Shown piece by piece: positions 8,968-16,873 of a stretch of DNA of 39,443 nt. The stretch covers positions 1 to 39,443 of the forward strand of contig JAVEEN010000018.1 in the NCBI GenBank assembly GCA_030840445.1. Direction: 5' to 3'. The stretch's first letter is position 1. Each line of letters begins with the position of its first letter. The notes under the pieces were generated by a model. That model searched no databases. It worked only from the letters and a program-made list of their open reading frames with translations, and was not told the DNA's origin. This stretch comes from Pseudonocardiales bacterium. Its GTDB lineage: Bacteria > Actinomycetota > Actinomycetes > Mycobacteriales > Jatrophihabitantaceae. The position numbers were made by a program, and so were the translations under genes.

Positions 8968-9998
8968 CAGATCCCACGGAGCTTGCGGAGCAACTCATCG
9001 ACTTCATGTTCGGCCCCGGCATCGATGAGATCGTGGGCGCTCATCCACTCGTCATTGAAGACGCTGTCGAGATATTTCTCGCCGCCGTCGCAGACCAACG
9101 CCACCATGCTGATTCCGGGAGCCGAAGACGGAAGTCGACGCAGCGCCTCGAACACCACCCCACCGGCGGAGCCACCGATCAGCAGACCGGTGCGGGCAGC
9201 CACCACCCGCGCGGTCGCGAACGCGTCGATGTCGGAGACCTTCACGCCCTCGTCGATCAGACCGAAGTCGACCAGTGCCCCGGTCTCGACACCGGGTGGC
9301 GTGCCGGTGCCGGACTGGTAGTACTCGCCGCCGGGGCCGCCGAAGGCGATCGAACCGACCGGCTCGACACCGATCACGGTGATCGCACCGATCCTGCGGT
9401 GCAGTTCCAGCGCGGTGCCACACAGCGAGCCTCCGGTTCCCACCGCGCCGATGAGCTGATCGATGCGTCCGTCGAGTGCGTCAATGAGTTCACGCGCGAG
9501 GTCGTAGTAGCCGGCGGCGTTGCTCGGATTGTTGTGCTGCTCGGTGAAGATGGTGTTGTCGGCACCCCTGGCCAGTTGTTCGGCGAGTTCCTCCCGTGCG
9601 GCGGTGGACAACTCCTCATTGCCGTCGTCGACGACGTAGACAAGCTCGGCTCCTAGCGCCTTCATGCCGCGAAGCTTGTCGGCGCAGGCGTGGTTGTCGA
9701 CGACCGCGGTAAAGGTGTACCCACGTTCAGCGGCGATCACGGCCAGTCCGAGACCGGTGTTGCCCGAGGTGGATTCGATGATCCGGCCGTTGGAGCGCAG
9801 CTCACCGCGGCTCTCGGCGTCCAGCACCATCTGGCGCGCCATCCTGATCTTGGCCGTTCCGGTGGGGTTGTATTGCTCGAGTTTCAGCAGCAGCCGGCTG
9901 CCGGTTTCGGTGCGACAGAGTTCGAACAACGGCGTGTAGCCGATGAGATCGGAGACCTGAGAGACGATTGCCGGGCGGTGCAGCGTCTGTGCGGTCAT
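8967..9998 (-). CDS. SbnA/cysteine-synthase-like PLP enzyme (C-N bond forming)
   Basis: A 343-residue fold-type II PLP enzyme. The PLP lysine is Lys50 in NPTGTAKIRMA. The substrate loop is ESTSGNTG and the phosphate-binding loop is GTGGSLCG. In CysK the lysine is followed by Asp-Arg; here it is Ile-Arg. Context points to SbnA rather than cysteine biosynthesis: the operon also holds an SbnB-like dehydrogenase and a PLP decarboxylase. SbnA joins O-phosphoserine and glutamate into N-(2-amino-2-carboxyethyl)-L-glutamate, and SbnB then releases 2,3-diaminopropionate. The frame extends upstream to 10358 inside the decarboxylase gene, so ATG 9998 (MTAQTLHRP) is chosen. It lies 28 bp after that gene's stop and has only a weak ribosome-binding site. 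An ordinary cysteine synthase is the alternative reading. Confidence 0.85.
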   Translation of the reverse strand: MTAQTLHRPAIVSQVSDLIGYTPLFELCRTETGSRLLLKLEQYNPTGTAKIRMARQMVLDAESRGELRSNGRIIESTSGNTGLGLAVIAAERGYTFTAVVDNHACADKLRGMKALGAELVYVVDDGNEELSTAAREELAEQLARGADNTIFTEQHNNPSNAAGYYDLARELIDALDGRIDQLIGAVGTGGSLCGTALELHRRIGAITVIGVEPVGSIAFGGPGGEYYQSGTGTPPGVETGALVDFGLIDEGVKVSDIDAFATARVVAARTGLLIGGSAGGVVFEALRRLPSSAPGISMVALVCDGGEKYLDSVFNDEWMSAHDLIDAGAEHEVDELLRKLRGI

Positions 9999-10026
9999 CG
10001 CAACTTGCCCGGTGACGGAGCTTCGG

Positions 10027-11388
10027 TTACTGGGCATGCCGGTCCAGGCGCCAACGGATTCGGTCGGCGCAGTCCAGTACGACCTTCGGCGGCAGCGGCG
10101 CTTCGTGAAACGTCGATTCGTTCGAGTCCATCTGGTAGCCGGCTGTGTTGAGATAGACGAGCAGGTCACCGACTTTGGGTCGACGCGGTAGGGGAATCTT
10201 GCGCCAGCTGAGCATGTCTGCTTCCAGGCAACTGGCGCCGCCGATGCAGGCCGGGAAAGGTCCGTCTGATTCGGTGCCGGTCTCTGGTAGCAGCACCGGC
10301 TCCGGCAGGTACTCGCTGTTGAACCACTGCTCGGACAGGCTGAGGCTGGTGCCGTCAACGGTTACGATGCCGTATTCGCGGGCCTTGACACCCTGCACCC
10401 GGAACACCGTGAAGCCTGCCTGGTCGAGCAATGCCCGACCGGGTTCGAGCAGCAGCGCGGTGTCCGATGAACGCAGCATGGTGGCCAGACTTGCGTGCCC
10501 GCCGGCGGGGCGGGCCGCCAGCACCGCCCGCAGCATCCGGGCGCCGGCGATCGGCGAGTGATAGGGGTAGAAGTCCCCGAACGTCTTGCCGGCATGGAAG
10601 TGTTCGGCACGCTCATCATAGGTGAAGCGGTGCCAATCCGGCGCGTCGACGTAGTCCACGGCAAAGCCGCCACCAATGTTGATCCGGTCGGCCCGAAGCC
10701 CCCACGCCCGAGCGAGCAGGCAGTGGTCGATCAGCTGGCCGGCCAGGTCCGCCCGTGCCTGAATTCGGTATCCGGAAAGGTGAAAGCTGAACCCGGTCAT
10801 CTCTATGACTGAGGTGTTGTCGATGCAACGCCGTAACGCCGTAAGGATCGCGTGGTCGTCCAGACCGAACCTGCTGTCCGGCTGATCGGGCGGCAGGCAG
10901 CGCAGCAGAATGCGGACCGGGCGCAGGGTGGTGGCCAGCAGGATGACACGATCCAGCTCATCCAAGGCATCGATGGCGATCAGGCAGTCCTGCAGGATCG
11001 CGATGCTCAGCAACGCATCGGACTTCGCCGGACCGGTAACCACAAGGTCGGTCCCGCGAACACCGTGCGACATGGCCTCGCGCAATTCCCCGACACTGGA
11101 CACGTCCACTCCGATGTCGTTGCGGGCGCACCGTTCGATCCAGCAGGCGGCCTTGTTCGCCTTCTTCGCGTAGTAGATCCGGGCGTCGACGCAGCCGTCG
11201 GCCAGAACCGATTTGAAGGCAGCGACGTTTGCGTCGAAGGTATCAGGCAGCAGTATGTGGAACGGTCCGCCGAGGCCGTGTGATAGCTCGTCCAGCAGCG
11301 GGCTCCGCATCACCTGACGTACCCGAGCGCTGCGTCGTGCGGGCAGGGTGGGGAAGTCGACCACCTGTTGGTTAACAGTTATCGCCAT
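10027..11388 (-). CDS. fold-type III PLP-dependent decarboxylase (SbnH/LysA-like, possibly Y4yA type)
   Basis: A 453-residue member of the alanine-racemase-fold amino-acid decarboxylases (ornithine/diaminopimelate/SbnH group). Visible motifs: YYAKKANKA with the PLP lysine at about residue 76, GVDVSSVGELREA, SFHLSG, the PLP-phosphate loop INIGGGFAVDY, EPGRALLDQAG and the active-site GASCLEADML near the C-terminus. The sequence style recalls the Y4yA subgroup known from rhizobial siderophore-like clusters, but I cannot verify this. SbnH decarboxylates a citryl-diaminopropionate intermediate; here the substrate is unknown and may be the product of the SbnA/SbnB-like pair. The ATG overlaps the end of the dehydrogenase gene by 10 bp, consistent with translational coupling. 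It is longer than SbnH (about 400 residues). Confidence 0.87.
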   Translation of the reverse strand: MAITVNQQVVDFPTLPARRSARVRQVMRSPLLDELSHGLGGPFHILLPDTFDANVAAFKSVLADGCVDARIYYAKKANKAACWIERCARNDIGVDVSSVGELREAMSHGVRGTDLVVTGPAKSDALLSIAILQDCLIAIDALDELDRVILLATTLRPVRILLRCLPPDQPDSRFGLDDHAILTALRRCIDNTSVIEMTGFSFHLSGYRIQARADLAGQLIDHCLLARAWGLRADRINIGGGFAVDYVDAPDWHRFTYDERAEHFHAGKTFGDFYPYHSPIAGARMLRAVLAARPAGGHASLATMLRSSDTALLLEPGRALLDQAGFTVFRVQGVKAREYGIVTVDGTSLSLSEQWFNSEYLPEPVLLPETGTESDGPFPACIGGASCLEADMLSWRKIPLPRRPKVGDLLVYLNTAGYQMDSNESTFHEAPLPPKVVLDCADRIRWRLDRHAQ

Positions 11389-12377
11389 AGCGGGATCACC
11401 GTCCCGAGACCCTCGGCGATTGCCTGCTGAGCGAATCGGTGGCCGAGGGCGATGTCGGTGACGACCAAGCCGCTGTTGTAGGCGAATATCCGCTCGGAGT
11501 CATCACGGCGGCCTCCGTGCCGGCTGGAGAACACAGCGGGAAACTCGGCCGCCACGGTGGGCAACCGGCCGTCGGGATCGGCCATGTCAACGCCGGTCAC
11601 GGCCATCTGCGCCGCGCTGGTGGCGAGTACCCGGTCGGCATGGTGCAACGTCGACGGGGCCAACCCGTGACCGACCAGTACCGACAGGGTGCCGGCTTTG
11701 AGCCAGTCCGCCTCGACCGCCGCCGGCGTGGCCGGTCCGGCAGCGGCGATCACCACATCGGCTTGCGCAGTCGCCGCCTGCAGGTCGGTGACGACTTCGA
11801 GGTCGCGCTCCGGGAAATACTTGTGCAACTGTTCGCGTACCGCACGGATACCGGCCGGGTGGGTGCCGAACAGCATCAACCGATCGAGATTGGGCAAGGT
11901 GGTCAGCAGAAAGGGCAACGCCAGCCGGCCCTGGGTGCCGGTGCCGATCACGAGTGCACTGCGACTGTCAGCTCTGGCGCAGGCGCCGGCGATCAGGGCC
12001 GAGACCGCCGGCGTGCGCAACGCGCCGATCCGAGCACAGTCCATCAGCGCTATCGGCCTACCGGTTGCATCGTCGTACAGGGTCAACGACGTGTAATAGC
12101 GTTGCCGGTCACGGTCACGCTCCGGATCGAACTTGTAGGAGGTCTTGATCGCGACAAGCTGCTGCTCGCCGTCTCGGCCGAGCATCGCGTACGCCACCGA
12201 ATGACCGTCGGCGGGTTTGACGGACAGCTTGCGCGGGTTGCTCGACACCTCGGCGGCCAAGGCCAGGTACGCCTGTTCGACGACATCCACCACCTCGGTC
12301 AAGTTGATCTCTAGACCGGCGATGTCAGCGGTATTGAGGACCCGCAACGTTCCCTCGGCTTCGGAGCGCGTCAGCAT
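11379..12377 (-). CDS. ornithine cyclodeaminase / SbnB-like NAD-dependent dehydrogenase
   Basis: A 332-residue protein of the ornithine cyclodeaminase / mu-crystallin family. The Rossmann loop VIGTGTQGRLALP lies near residues 143-155. The family's substrate-binding part precedes it (VAIKTSYKF around 78, then GRPIALMDCARIGALRTPAVSALIA). Family members include true ornithine cyclodeaminase, alanine dehydrogenase, imine reductases and SbnB, which oxidatively cleaves N-(2-amino-2-carboxyethyl)-L-glutamate to diaminopropionate and 2-oxoglutarate. The adjacent SbnA-like gene makes the SbnB role the best guess, although a reductase that forms a C-N bond in an opine-like chelator is also possible. 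Its ATG overlaps the oxygenase stop by 7 bp and its stop overlaps the decarboxylase start by 10 bp. Confidence 0.86.
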   Translation of the reverse strand: MLTRSEAEGTLRVLNTADIAGLEINLTEVVDVVEQAYLALAAEVSSNPRKLSVKPADGHSVAYAMLGRDGEQQLVAIKTSYKFDPERDRDRQRYYTSLTLYDDATGRPIALMDCARIGALRTPAVSALIAGACARADSRSALVIGTGTQGRLALPFLLTTLPNLDRLMLFGTHPAGIRAVREQLHKYFPERDLEVVTDLQAATAQADVVIAAAGPATPAAVEADWLKAGTLSVLVGHGLAPSTLHHADRVLATSAAQMAVTGVDMADPDGRLPTVAAEFPAVFSSRHGGRRDDSERIFAYNSGLVVTDIALGHRFAQQAIAEGLGTVIPLWR

Positions 12378-13435
12378 GGTGCCTCCAGGACGACCTGGCC
12401 GTAGCCGCGCTCGGCAGCCTCGGCAGCCGCTCTGGTACGGCGACCGGGCACCCGTACCGAGGCCCGCTTGAGCCAGCGATCGGTCCCGTCGAATCGGGCC
12501 CGAAACGGTACCCGGCCGTGAACTACGACGTCGTTGTCGACGACCAGCACCTCACCGGGGCGCAACGATACGGCCACCGTCACTCGCTCCAGTTCGGCCT
12601 CCAGCCGCCGGTAGGCCGACCGATAGGGTTCCTCGGCCTTCTCGAGCGGCGTGTAGGCCGGATCGAAGCGCAGCGTGAGCCCGGATGCCGACCGCCACAG
12701 TGCAGGCACCCTGGCGGGTAGTTGCGTCGATGCCTGGGCCTCGGTGTACGAATCGTCCGGCAGGATCGGCACGGTCGGGGTGCTCAACGTTGTGATGTCG
12801 TCCTCGCTGAGTTCGATCCGCCGGACGCTGGCGGCGGTGGTGGCGATCCCATCGGGATTGCGCATACACGCCAGCATCAGCAGATGGGCCCGGCCCGGGT
12901 GGAAGGCATCCTCGGTGTGAGGGCTCAGCAGCACCGAACTGCTGGCGCCGGTCTGCTCCTGTTCCCGCCCTTGGGCCGGCACGATGTTGTGAACGTAGCG
13001 GCCGTCCTGCTGTCCTTCCCAGGCGATCGGCCGGCCCATCACAGTTGCGAGCAGCAGCAGCGCGGCGTCCCACAGCGCAGCTGCGTCTTCGGCGACCGAC
13101 CAATGTTCGGGGGTTGGCTCCAGGGCTGCGGCGTCGACCGGCAGGCCACGCAACACGAACAGGCCGTCGGCGCTATCGCAGGGTGCGCACGCTTCACGCA
13201 GCCGATCGACCAGCCGGGCAGCGACGCCAGGCGTGGCCTTGAGCAGCTCGGGGTGCCGGGGTGATCCGTAGCCGGTGAGGAGCTGTCCAGCAGCCGCGGT
13301 CAGCTCGGTACGAGCGTCCGGATCGAGTTCGCGGATCGGGGCAACGTCGGTGAGTAAGGGCACAGGTTTGTCCGTTTCAGCTAGTAGGTCGCTGCGACTC
13401 ATCCGCTCATCAGCGGGCATAGACGGAGGAAGCAT
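12371..13435 (-). CDS. Fe(II)/2-oxoglutarate oxygenase, clavaminate synthase / AsnO / VioC-like
   Basis: A 354-residue non-haem iron oxygenase, first gene of the leftward operon. The metal triad is in the HxE form: His173 and Glu175 in HTEDAFHPGR and a distal His306 in VVVHGRVPFRARF. It is followed by FDGTDRWLKR, whose arginine would bind 2-oxoglutarate. HTE instead of HxD, together with the PHTEDAFHP and DGTDRWL blocks, is typical of the clavaminate synthase / L-asparagine oxygenase / arginine beta-hydroxylase group. That group beta-hydroxylates free amino acids in natural-product pathways. I infer hydroxylation of an amino-acid precursor, perhaps creating a metal ligand. The start is uncertain: ATG 13435 is only 4 nt from the predicted -10 (near-leaderless), and ATGs at 13420 and 13402 are in frame. 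It overlaps the next gene by 7 bp. Confidence 0.85.
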   Translation of the reverse strand: MLPPSMPADERMSRSDLLAETDKPVPLLTDVAPIRELDPDARTELTAAAGQLLTGYGSPRHPELLKATPGVAARLVDRLREACAPCDSADGLFVLRGLPVDAAALEPTPEHWSVAEDAAALWDAALLLLATVMGRPIAWEGQQDGRYVHNIVPAQGREQEQTGASSSVLLSPHTEDAFHPGRAHLLMLACMRNPDGIATTAASVRRIELSEDDITTLSTPTVPILPDDSYTEAQASTQLPARVPALWRSASGLTLRFDPAYTPLEKAEEPYRSAYRRLEAELERVTVAVSLRPGEVLVVDNDVVVHGRVPFRARFDGTDRWLKRASVRVPGRRTRAAAEAAERGYGQVVLEAPC

Positions 13436-13439
13436 CCGA

Positions 13440-13468
13440 AAACTAGCAATTTCTTGCTAATTAGGCAA
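13440..13468 (-). promoter_or_regulatory. predicted sigma70-type promoter of the biosynthesis/export operon
   Basis: On the minus strand, TTGCCT (-35, 13463-13468) is followed by exactly 17 bp and then TAGTTT (-10, 13440-13445). The -10 is preceded by TGC, as in an extended -10. The -35 lies inside the IdeR box, so metal-loaded IdeR would block polymerase. The -10 is only 4 nt from ATG 13435, so transcripts would be near-leaderless or use a slightly later start codon. Predicted by eye; the TSS is not known. Confidence 0.5.
13444..13459. repeat. perfect 6-bp inverted repeat beside the iron box
   Basis: TAGCAA and TTGCTA are separated by TTTC. The dyad ends one base before the IdeR box and its right arm coincides with the proposed -35 (TTGCTA) of the importer promoter. 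It may be a second operator or simply promoter sequence; the short arms make this tentative. Confidence 0.4.
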
Positions 13469-13482
13469 GCCTAACCTAATAT
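13454..13482 (+). promoter_or_regulatory. predicted sigma70-type promoter of the ABC importer operon
   Basis: TTGCTA (13454-13459), a 17-bp spacer, then TAATAT (13477-13482), an excellent -10 for a GC-rich actinobacterium. The spacer and the first bases of the -10 are covered by the IdeR box at 13461-13479, so bound repressor would occlude it. It leaves a leader of roughly 75-80 nt before the receptor ATG at 13567. Confidence 0.65.
13461..13479. promoter_or_regulatory. IdeR/DtxR iron box shared by two divergent operons
   Basis: The 19-mer TTAGGCAAGCCTAACCTAA matches the mycobacterial IdeR / corynebacterial DtxR consensus TTAGGTTAGGCTAACCTAA at 16 of 19 positions; mismatches are at positions 6, 7 and 10. 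IdeR with Fe2+ binds such sites and represses siderophore synthesis and uptake. The box overlaps the -35 of the leftward promoter and the spacer and -10 of the rightward promoter, so a single site can silence both operons. No second full box was seen elsewhere in the window. The surrounding 13436-13495 is strikingly AT-rich compared with flanking genes. Confidence 0.87.
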
Positions 13483-13566
13483 CACTTTTCATTCCGATGC
13501 GATCGCGGGCTTTGTTGCGGTGGAGTCCGGCAAACCGGATTACTTCCCGAAGGTGAGGAGCTGAGC

Positions 13567-15126
13567 ATGGGTCTGACAAGACGGCAATTCCTGTGGGCAG
13601 GCAGCGGCGTCGCAGCCACGACGGTGCTGGCCGCATGCGGGGTCGGCGACGGCGACGACACGGCGGCGAAGCCGGCCGCCGGCGCCGCGGGCACTCCCCG
13701 GCGCGGCGGCACCCTGCGCGTCGGTGCGCTCGGGCGTGCCGCGGCGATCACCCGCGACCCGCACGGGTCGCAGGTCAACGAGAGCGACTACCTGATCACC
13801 AGCCTTAGGTATGACACGTTGACCGTGCCCGCAGCCAGGTCGAACACCGCGCGTCGGCTGGCCTCGAATTGGGCCTCATCGGCGGATCTGAGGACCTGGC
13901 GTTTCACGATCGCGAAGGACGCCGCCTTCCATGACGGCGGACCGGTGACGGCAGCAGATGTGGCATGGTCGTTGCGTCGGCTGCGGTCCACCCCGGCCGG
14001 CGCGGCGAGGTTGCCCGGCATCCGGGCCGAGAACATCCGAGCGGAGGGTGCTCGCACGGTGGTGCTCGTGTCGGACTACCCGAACAATGCATTGCCGCTA
14101 CTGACCCGGTTGACGACCTTCGTCCTGCCCAAAGGCACCGCTGATTCCGCGATTGCCACCGCGCCGGGCTCCGGCCCGTTCAAACTCGACTGGTTCCGCG
14201 ACGGCAACGCCCGGTTAGTCCGCAACGATGCCTGGCACGGCGGGCGGGTACTACTCGATGCTATCGAGGTCCGGATCTTCGAGAGCCCACAAGCGATGAG
14301 CAATGCCTTACTTGCCGGGCAGATCGACGTCGCCTCCAACGTCGGCGCTGTTGCGGCACGGGCCGCGGTGGGACGCCCGGATGTCCGGATCATCCAGCGC
14401 CGGAACGACATGGCGATGCCGATTGTGATGCGTACCGCCGATGGGCCGTTCGCCGACCAACGGGTGCGCGAGGCGCTGCGGCTGGCGGTCGACCGCGACG
14501 CGATGGTGAGGCAGGTGCTCAGCGGCTACGGCGCGATAGGCAACGACGTGCTCGGTGCCGGAGATCCCATTTACGCCGTTGACCTGCCGCAGCGGCGACG
14601 CGACCTCGACACAGCACGCCGGCTGCTGGCCGAGGCCAAGTTCGACCTCAACTGGACGTATGACCTGCTGACCACCGAGGACGTCGCCGGGCTGGCCGAG
14701 TCGGCGACCCTGTTCGCCACTCACCTAGCCGAGGCGGGCGTCAAGATCAAGGTCGTGAAGCAGGATTCGGCGGTGTTCTGGGACAAGAGCTGGCTGAAGG
14801 CACCGCTGTACACGACCTACTGGGGCACAAACGATTCGGTGCTGTTCTTCGCCAGCAAGACCCTGGTATCCGACGCCGGGCAGAACGAAACCGCCTTTGC
14901 GGACAAGGCATTCGACGCCGCCTACCGCAAGGCGATCAGCTCGAACAACCCGAGCGAGACCAAGCAGTCGCTGCACGAGCTGCAAACGATCGAGTACGAC
15001 CGATCGGGATATCTGTTGTGGGGCATGGCCGATGGCATCGACCTGTCGTCGGCGCAAGTGCGGGGCCTGCCTGAACTGCCCGGCTACGGACGGGTACAAC
15101 TCGAGCGGGCATGGCTCGCCGGCTGA
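13567..15126 (+). CDS. ABC importer substrate-binding lipoprotein, SBP family 5 (Opp/Dpp/Nik type)
   Basis: A 519-residue extracytoplasmic receptor. The N-terminus has a twin-arginine motif (TRRQFL, residues 4-9), a hydrophobic stretch and a lipobox ending at Cys24 (VLAAC), so it should be Tat-exported and lipid-anchored outside the membrane. The rest follows the SBP_bac_5 pattern of peptide, nickel and opine-metallophore receptors (GGTLRVG near 50, TWRFTIAKDAAFHDGGPVTA, VREALRLAVDRD). A GGTGAGGAG-type ribosome-binding site precedes ATG 13567. Two in-frame TTA leucine codons (14215 and 14308) and an AGG arginine are unusual beside neighbouring housekeeping genes. It is the first gene of the rightward IdeR-controlled operon, so I infer it captures a metal-chelate; peptide binding is the alternative. 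Confidence 0.9.
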   Translation: MGLTRRQFLWAGSGVAATTVLAACGVGDGDDTAAKPAAGAAGTPRRGGTLRVGALGRAAAITRDPHGSQVNESDYLITSLRYDTLTVPAARSNTARRLASNWASSADLRTWRFTIAKDAAFHDGGPVTAADVAWSLRRLRSTPAGAARLPGIRAENIRAEGARTVVLVSDYPNNALPLLTRLTTFVLPKGTADSAIATAPGSGPFKLDWFRDGNARLVRNDAWHGGRVLLDAIEVRIFESPQAMSNALLAGQIDVASNVGAVAARAAVGRPDVRIIQRRNDMAMPIVMRTADGPFADQRVREALRLAVDRDAMVRQVLSGYGAIGNDVLGAGDPIYAVDLPQRRRDLDTARRLLAEAKFDLNWTYDLLTTEDVAGLAESATLFATHLAEAGVKIKVVKQDSAVFWDKSWLKAPLYTTYWGTNDSVLFFASKTLVSDAGQNETAFADKAFDAAYRKAISSNNPSETKQSLHELQTIEYDRSGYLLWGMADGIDLSSAQVRGLPELPGYGRVQLERAWLAG

Positions 15127-16082
15127 GCCGCCGATACGGCCCGGCCGTGCGGCGGATCGCGATGGGCATCGCCCGGCGGGTGCTGATGCTGTTCCTACTA
15201 CTCGCGTTGGTGTTCGCGGCGGTGCAACTGCTGCCCGGTGACGCAGCGACCGCTACCGCCGAACGTGGGTCGAATGCGGAGGAGGTGGCGGTGGTCCGGA
15301 CCCGGCTGGGCTTGGACCGGCCGCTGCCCGAGCGGTTCCTGCACTGGCTGAGCGATCTGTTGACCGGTGGTCTCGGGACGTCGGCGCGGGGAGAGCACGT
15401 CAATCAGCTGCTGAGCGGCCCGTTCGCCAACACGGTCCTGCTCGGGCTGCTGGCGCTGGTCATCACGGTGAGCCTGTCCCTGCCGCTGGGCTGCTGGGCC
15501 GCGTTGCGCCCGGGCGGCGTTCCGGATCGGATCGTGTCCACGGCGGCCACCGCAGTGCTGGCGCTGCCCGAGTTCGTGATCGCGGCAGCGCTGGTCCTCG
15601 TGCTGGCGCTCTGGACGGGTTGGTTGCCGGCGGTCACCGTGGCGAACGAACGCGGCGCGCCGACTTCGTGGTCCATGCTGGTGCTGCCGGTGTTGGCCTT
15701 GGCGATCCCCCAGATCGGCTGGAACACCCGGATCGTGCGCGCCGCCCTCGCGGACGAGGCCAAAGCGGCCTATGTCGCGATGGCGGTGCTGGACGGCCTC
15801 ACGCGGCGCCGGATCCTCAGTCACCACCTACTGCCGGGGGCGTTGCCCGCTATCGCGGCGGGTGCCGCTACCTCGACCGGAATGCTCCTCGGCGGAGCCG
15901 CCGTGGTCGAGACCGTCTTCAACTACCCCGGTGTCGGCGCGGTGCTCGCCGGCGCCGTCGCCGATCGGGATACCCCGGTGATCGCAGCGGTTGTCGCACT
16001 CACCACAGCGCTCATCACCGTGGCGCTGCTGGTGTCGGATCTGGTGCGGGTCCGTGCCTCGATCGTGCGGGCGCGCCCATGA
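15111..16082 (+). CDS. ABC importer permease, DppB/OppB type
   Basis: A 323-residue inner-membrane permease with about six hydrophobic helices. The N-terminal MLFLLLALVFAAVQLLPGD block is the hallmark of DppB/OppB/NikB proteins. The cytoplasmic coupling loop (ADEAKAAYVAMAVLDGLTRRRILSHH segment, around 220-245) contacts the ATPase. The typical NYPGVG motif lies near 270. The ATG at 15111 is inside the last codons of the receptor gene (16-bp overlap), and the stop overlaps the next permease start. It would form half of the channel for the molecule bound by the lipoprotein. Confidence 0.92.
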   Translation: MARRLSRRYGPAVRRIAMGIARRVLMLFLLLALVFAAVQLLPGDAATATAERGSNAEEVAVVRTRLGLDRPLPERFLHWLSDLLTGGLGTSARGEHVNQLLSGPFANTVLLGLLALVITVSLSLPLGCWAALRPGGVPDRIVSTAATAVLALPEFVIAAALVLVLALWTGWLPAVTVANERGAPTSWSMLVLPVLALAIPQIGWNTRIVRAALADEAKAAYVAMAVLDGLTRRRILSHHLLPGALPAIAAGAATSTGMLLGGAAVVETVFNYPGVGAVLAGAVADRDTPVIAAVVALTTALITVALLVSDLVRVRASIVRARP

Positions 16083-16873
16083 GTCGTCGCCTGAGGGTGA
16101 TGTCGGCTCTGGCGCTGGTGTGCCTGGCTGTGATCGGGCCGTGGTTCGCGCCGCACTCCATCGAGCAACCGGTTTCAATTCCCTACGCAACACCTGGACG
16201 GCCGGCGTTGCTGGGCACCGACCAACTGGGACGCGACGTACTGAGCCGGGTACTGGCGGGCGGTCGAGAGCTGACTGCCACCGCGGTGCTGATCGCCGTG
16301 CTGGTCACGACGGCGGCGGCCCTGCTGGGCGCGTTGAGCGCGCTGCAGCCAGTATTCGGCCGGGTCCTCGAAGGTGCCTGCGACGTCGTGATGCTGCTAC
16401 CTGCTGTGCTCGGTGTTTTGCTGATCGCCTCGTCGTGGCCAGCCGGTGGCCGTTGGGCCATCATCACGACGGCGGTGGTGTTGGGCGTGCCATACACCGT
16501 GCGTTTGACCACAGCTGCCGCCGCGCCGATTGCCGAGTCCGGTTACGTGGAAGCGGCGATCGTCGGCGGGGAGCGGCTCTGGTACCTCATGCTGCGCGAG
16601 GTGCTGCCCAACATGCGCGCCACGGTGCTCGCACTGTTCGGGCTGCGCTTCGTCACCGCGGTCCCTCTCGTCGCGACCGCGGCGTTTCTTCAGGTCGGCC
16701 CGCAGCCGCCCGCAGCGGATTGGGCCTTGATGATCAGAGAGAACTCGGCCGGCATCATGTTGAACCCATGGGCGGTGCTGGCACCGAGCCTGGCGATCGG
16801 GCTGGTCGCCCTGGGAGTGACGCTGGCAGCTGAGGCCGTGACGCCCCGCGGCGGCCCGGTGCCGAGCCTGTGA
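16079..16873 (+). CDS. ABC importer permease, DppC/OppC type
   Basis: A 264-residue second permease. It shows the DppC signature LLGTDQLGRDVLSRVLAGGR (residues about 40-60) just after the first membrane helix, a coupling loop ESGYVEAAIVGGERLWYLML (around 150) and about six helices. The start ATG at 16079 overlaps the previous stop (ATGA), and the stop overlaps the GTG of the ATPase gene (GTGA). It is slightly shorter than typical DppC (about 280-300), with a brief N-terminal cytoplasmic part. It pairs with the upstream permease. Confidence 0.92.
   Translation: MSRRLRVMSALALVCLAVIGPWFAPHSIEQPVSIPYATPGRPALLGTDQLGRDVLSRVLAGGRELTATAVLIAVLVTTAAALLGALSALQPVFGRVLEGACDVVMLLPAVLGVLLIASSWPAGGRWAIITTAVVLGVPYTVRLTTAAAAPIAESGYVEAAIVGGERLWYLMLREVLPNMRATVLALFGLRFVTAVPLVATAAFLQVGPQPPAADWALMIRENSAGIMLNPWAVLAPSLAIGLVALGVTLAAEAVTPRGGPVPSL

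Noticed and set aside
9999-10358. N-terminal extension of the SbnA-like protein
   Set aside because: The extra 120 residues are antisense-frame noise inside the decarboxylase gene; the conserved fold starts after ATG 9998.
11439-12314. 291-residue plus-strand open frame opposite the SbnB-like gene
   Set aside because: It is Arg/Gly/His-rich shadow sequence without motifs; the minus-strand frame has a clear Rossmann domain and operon overlaps.
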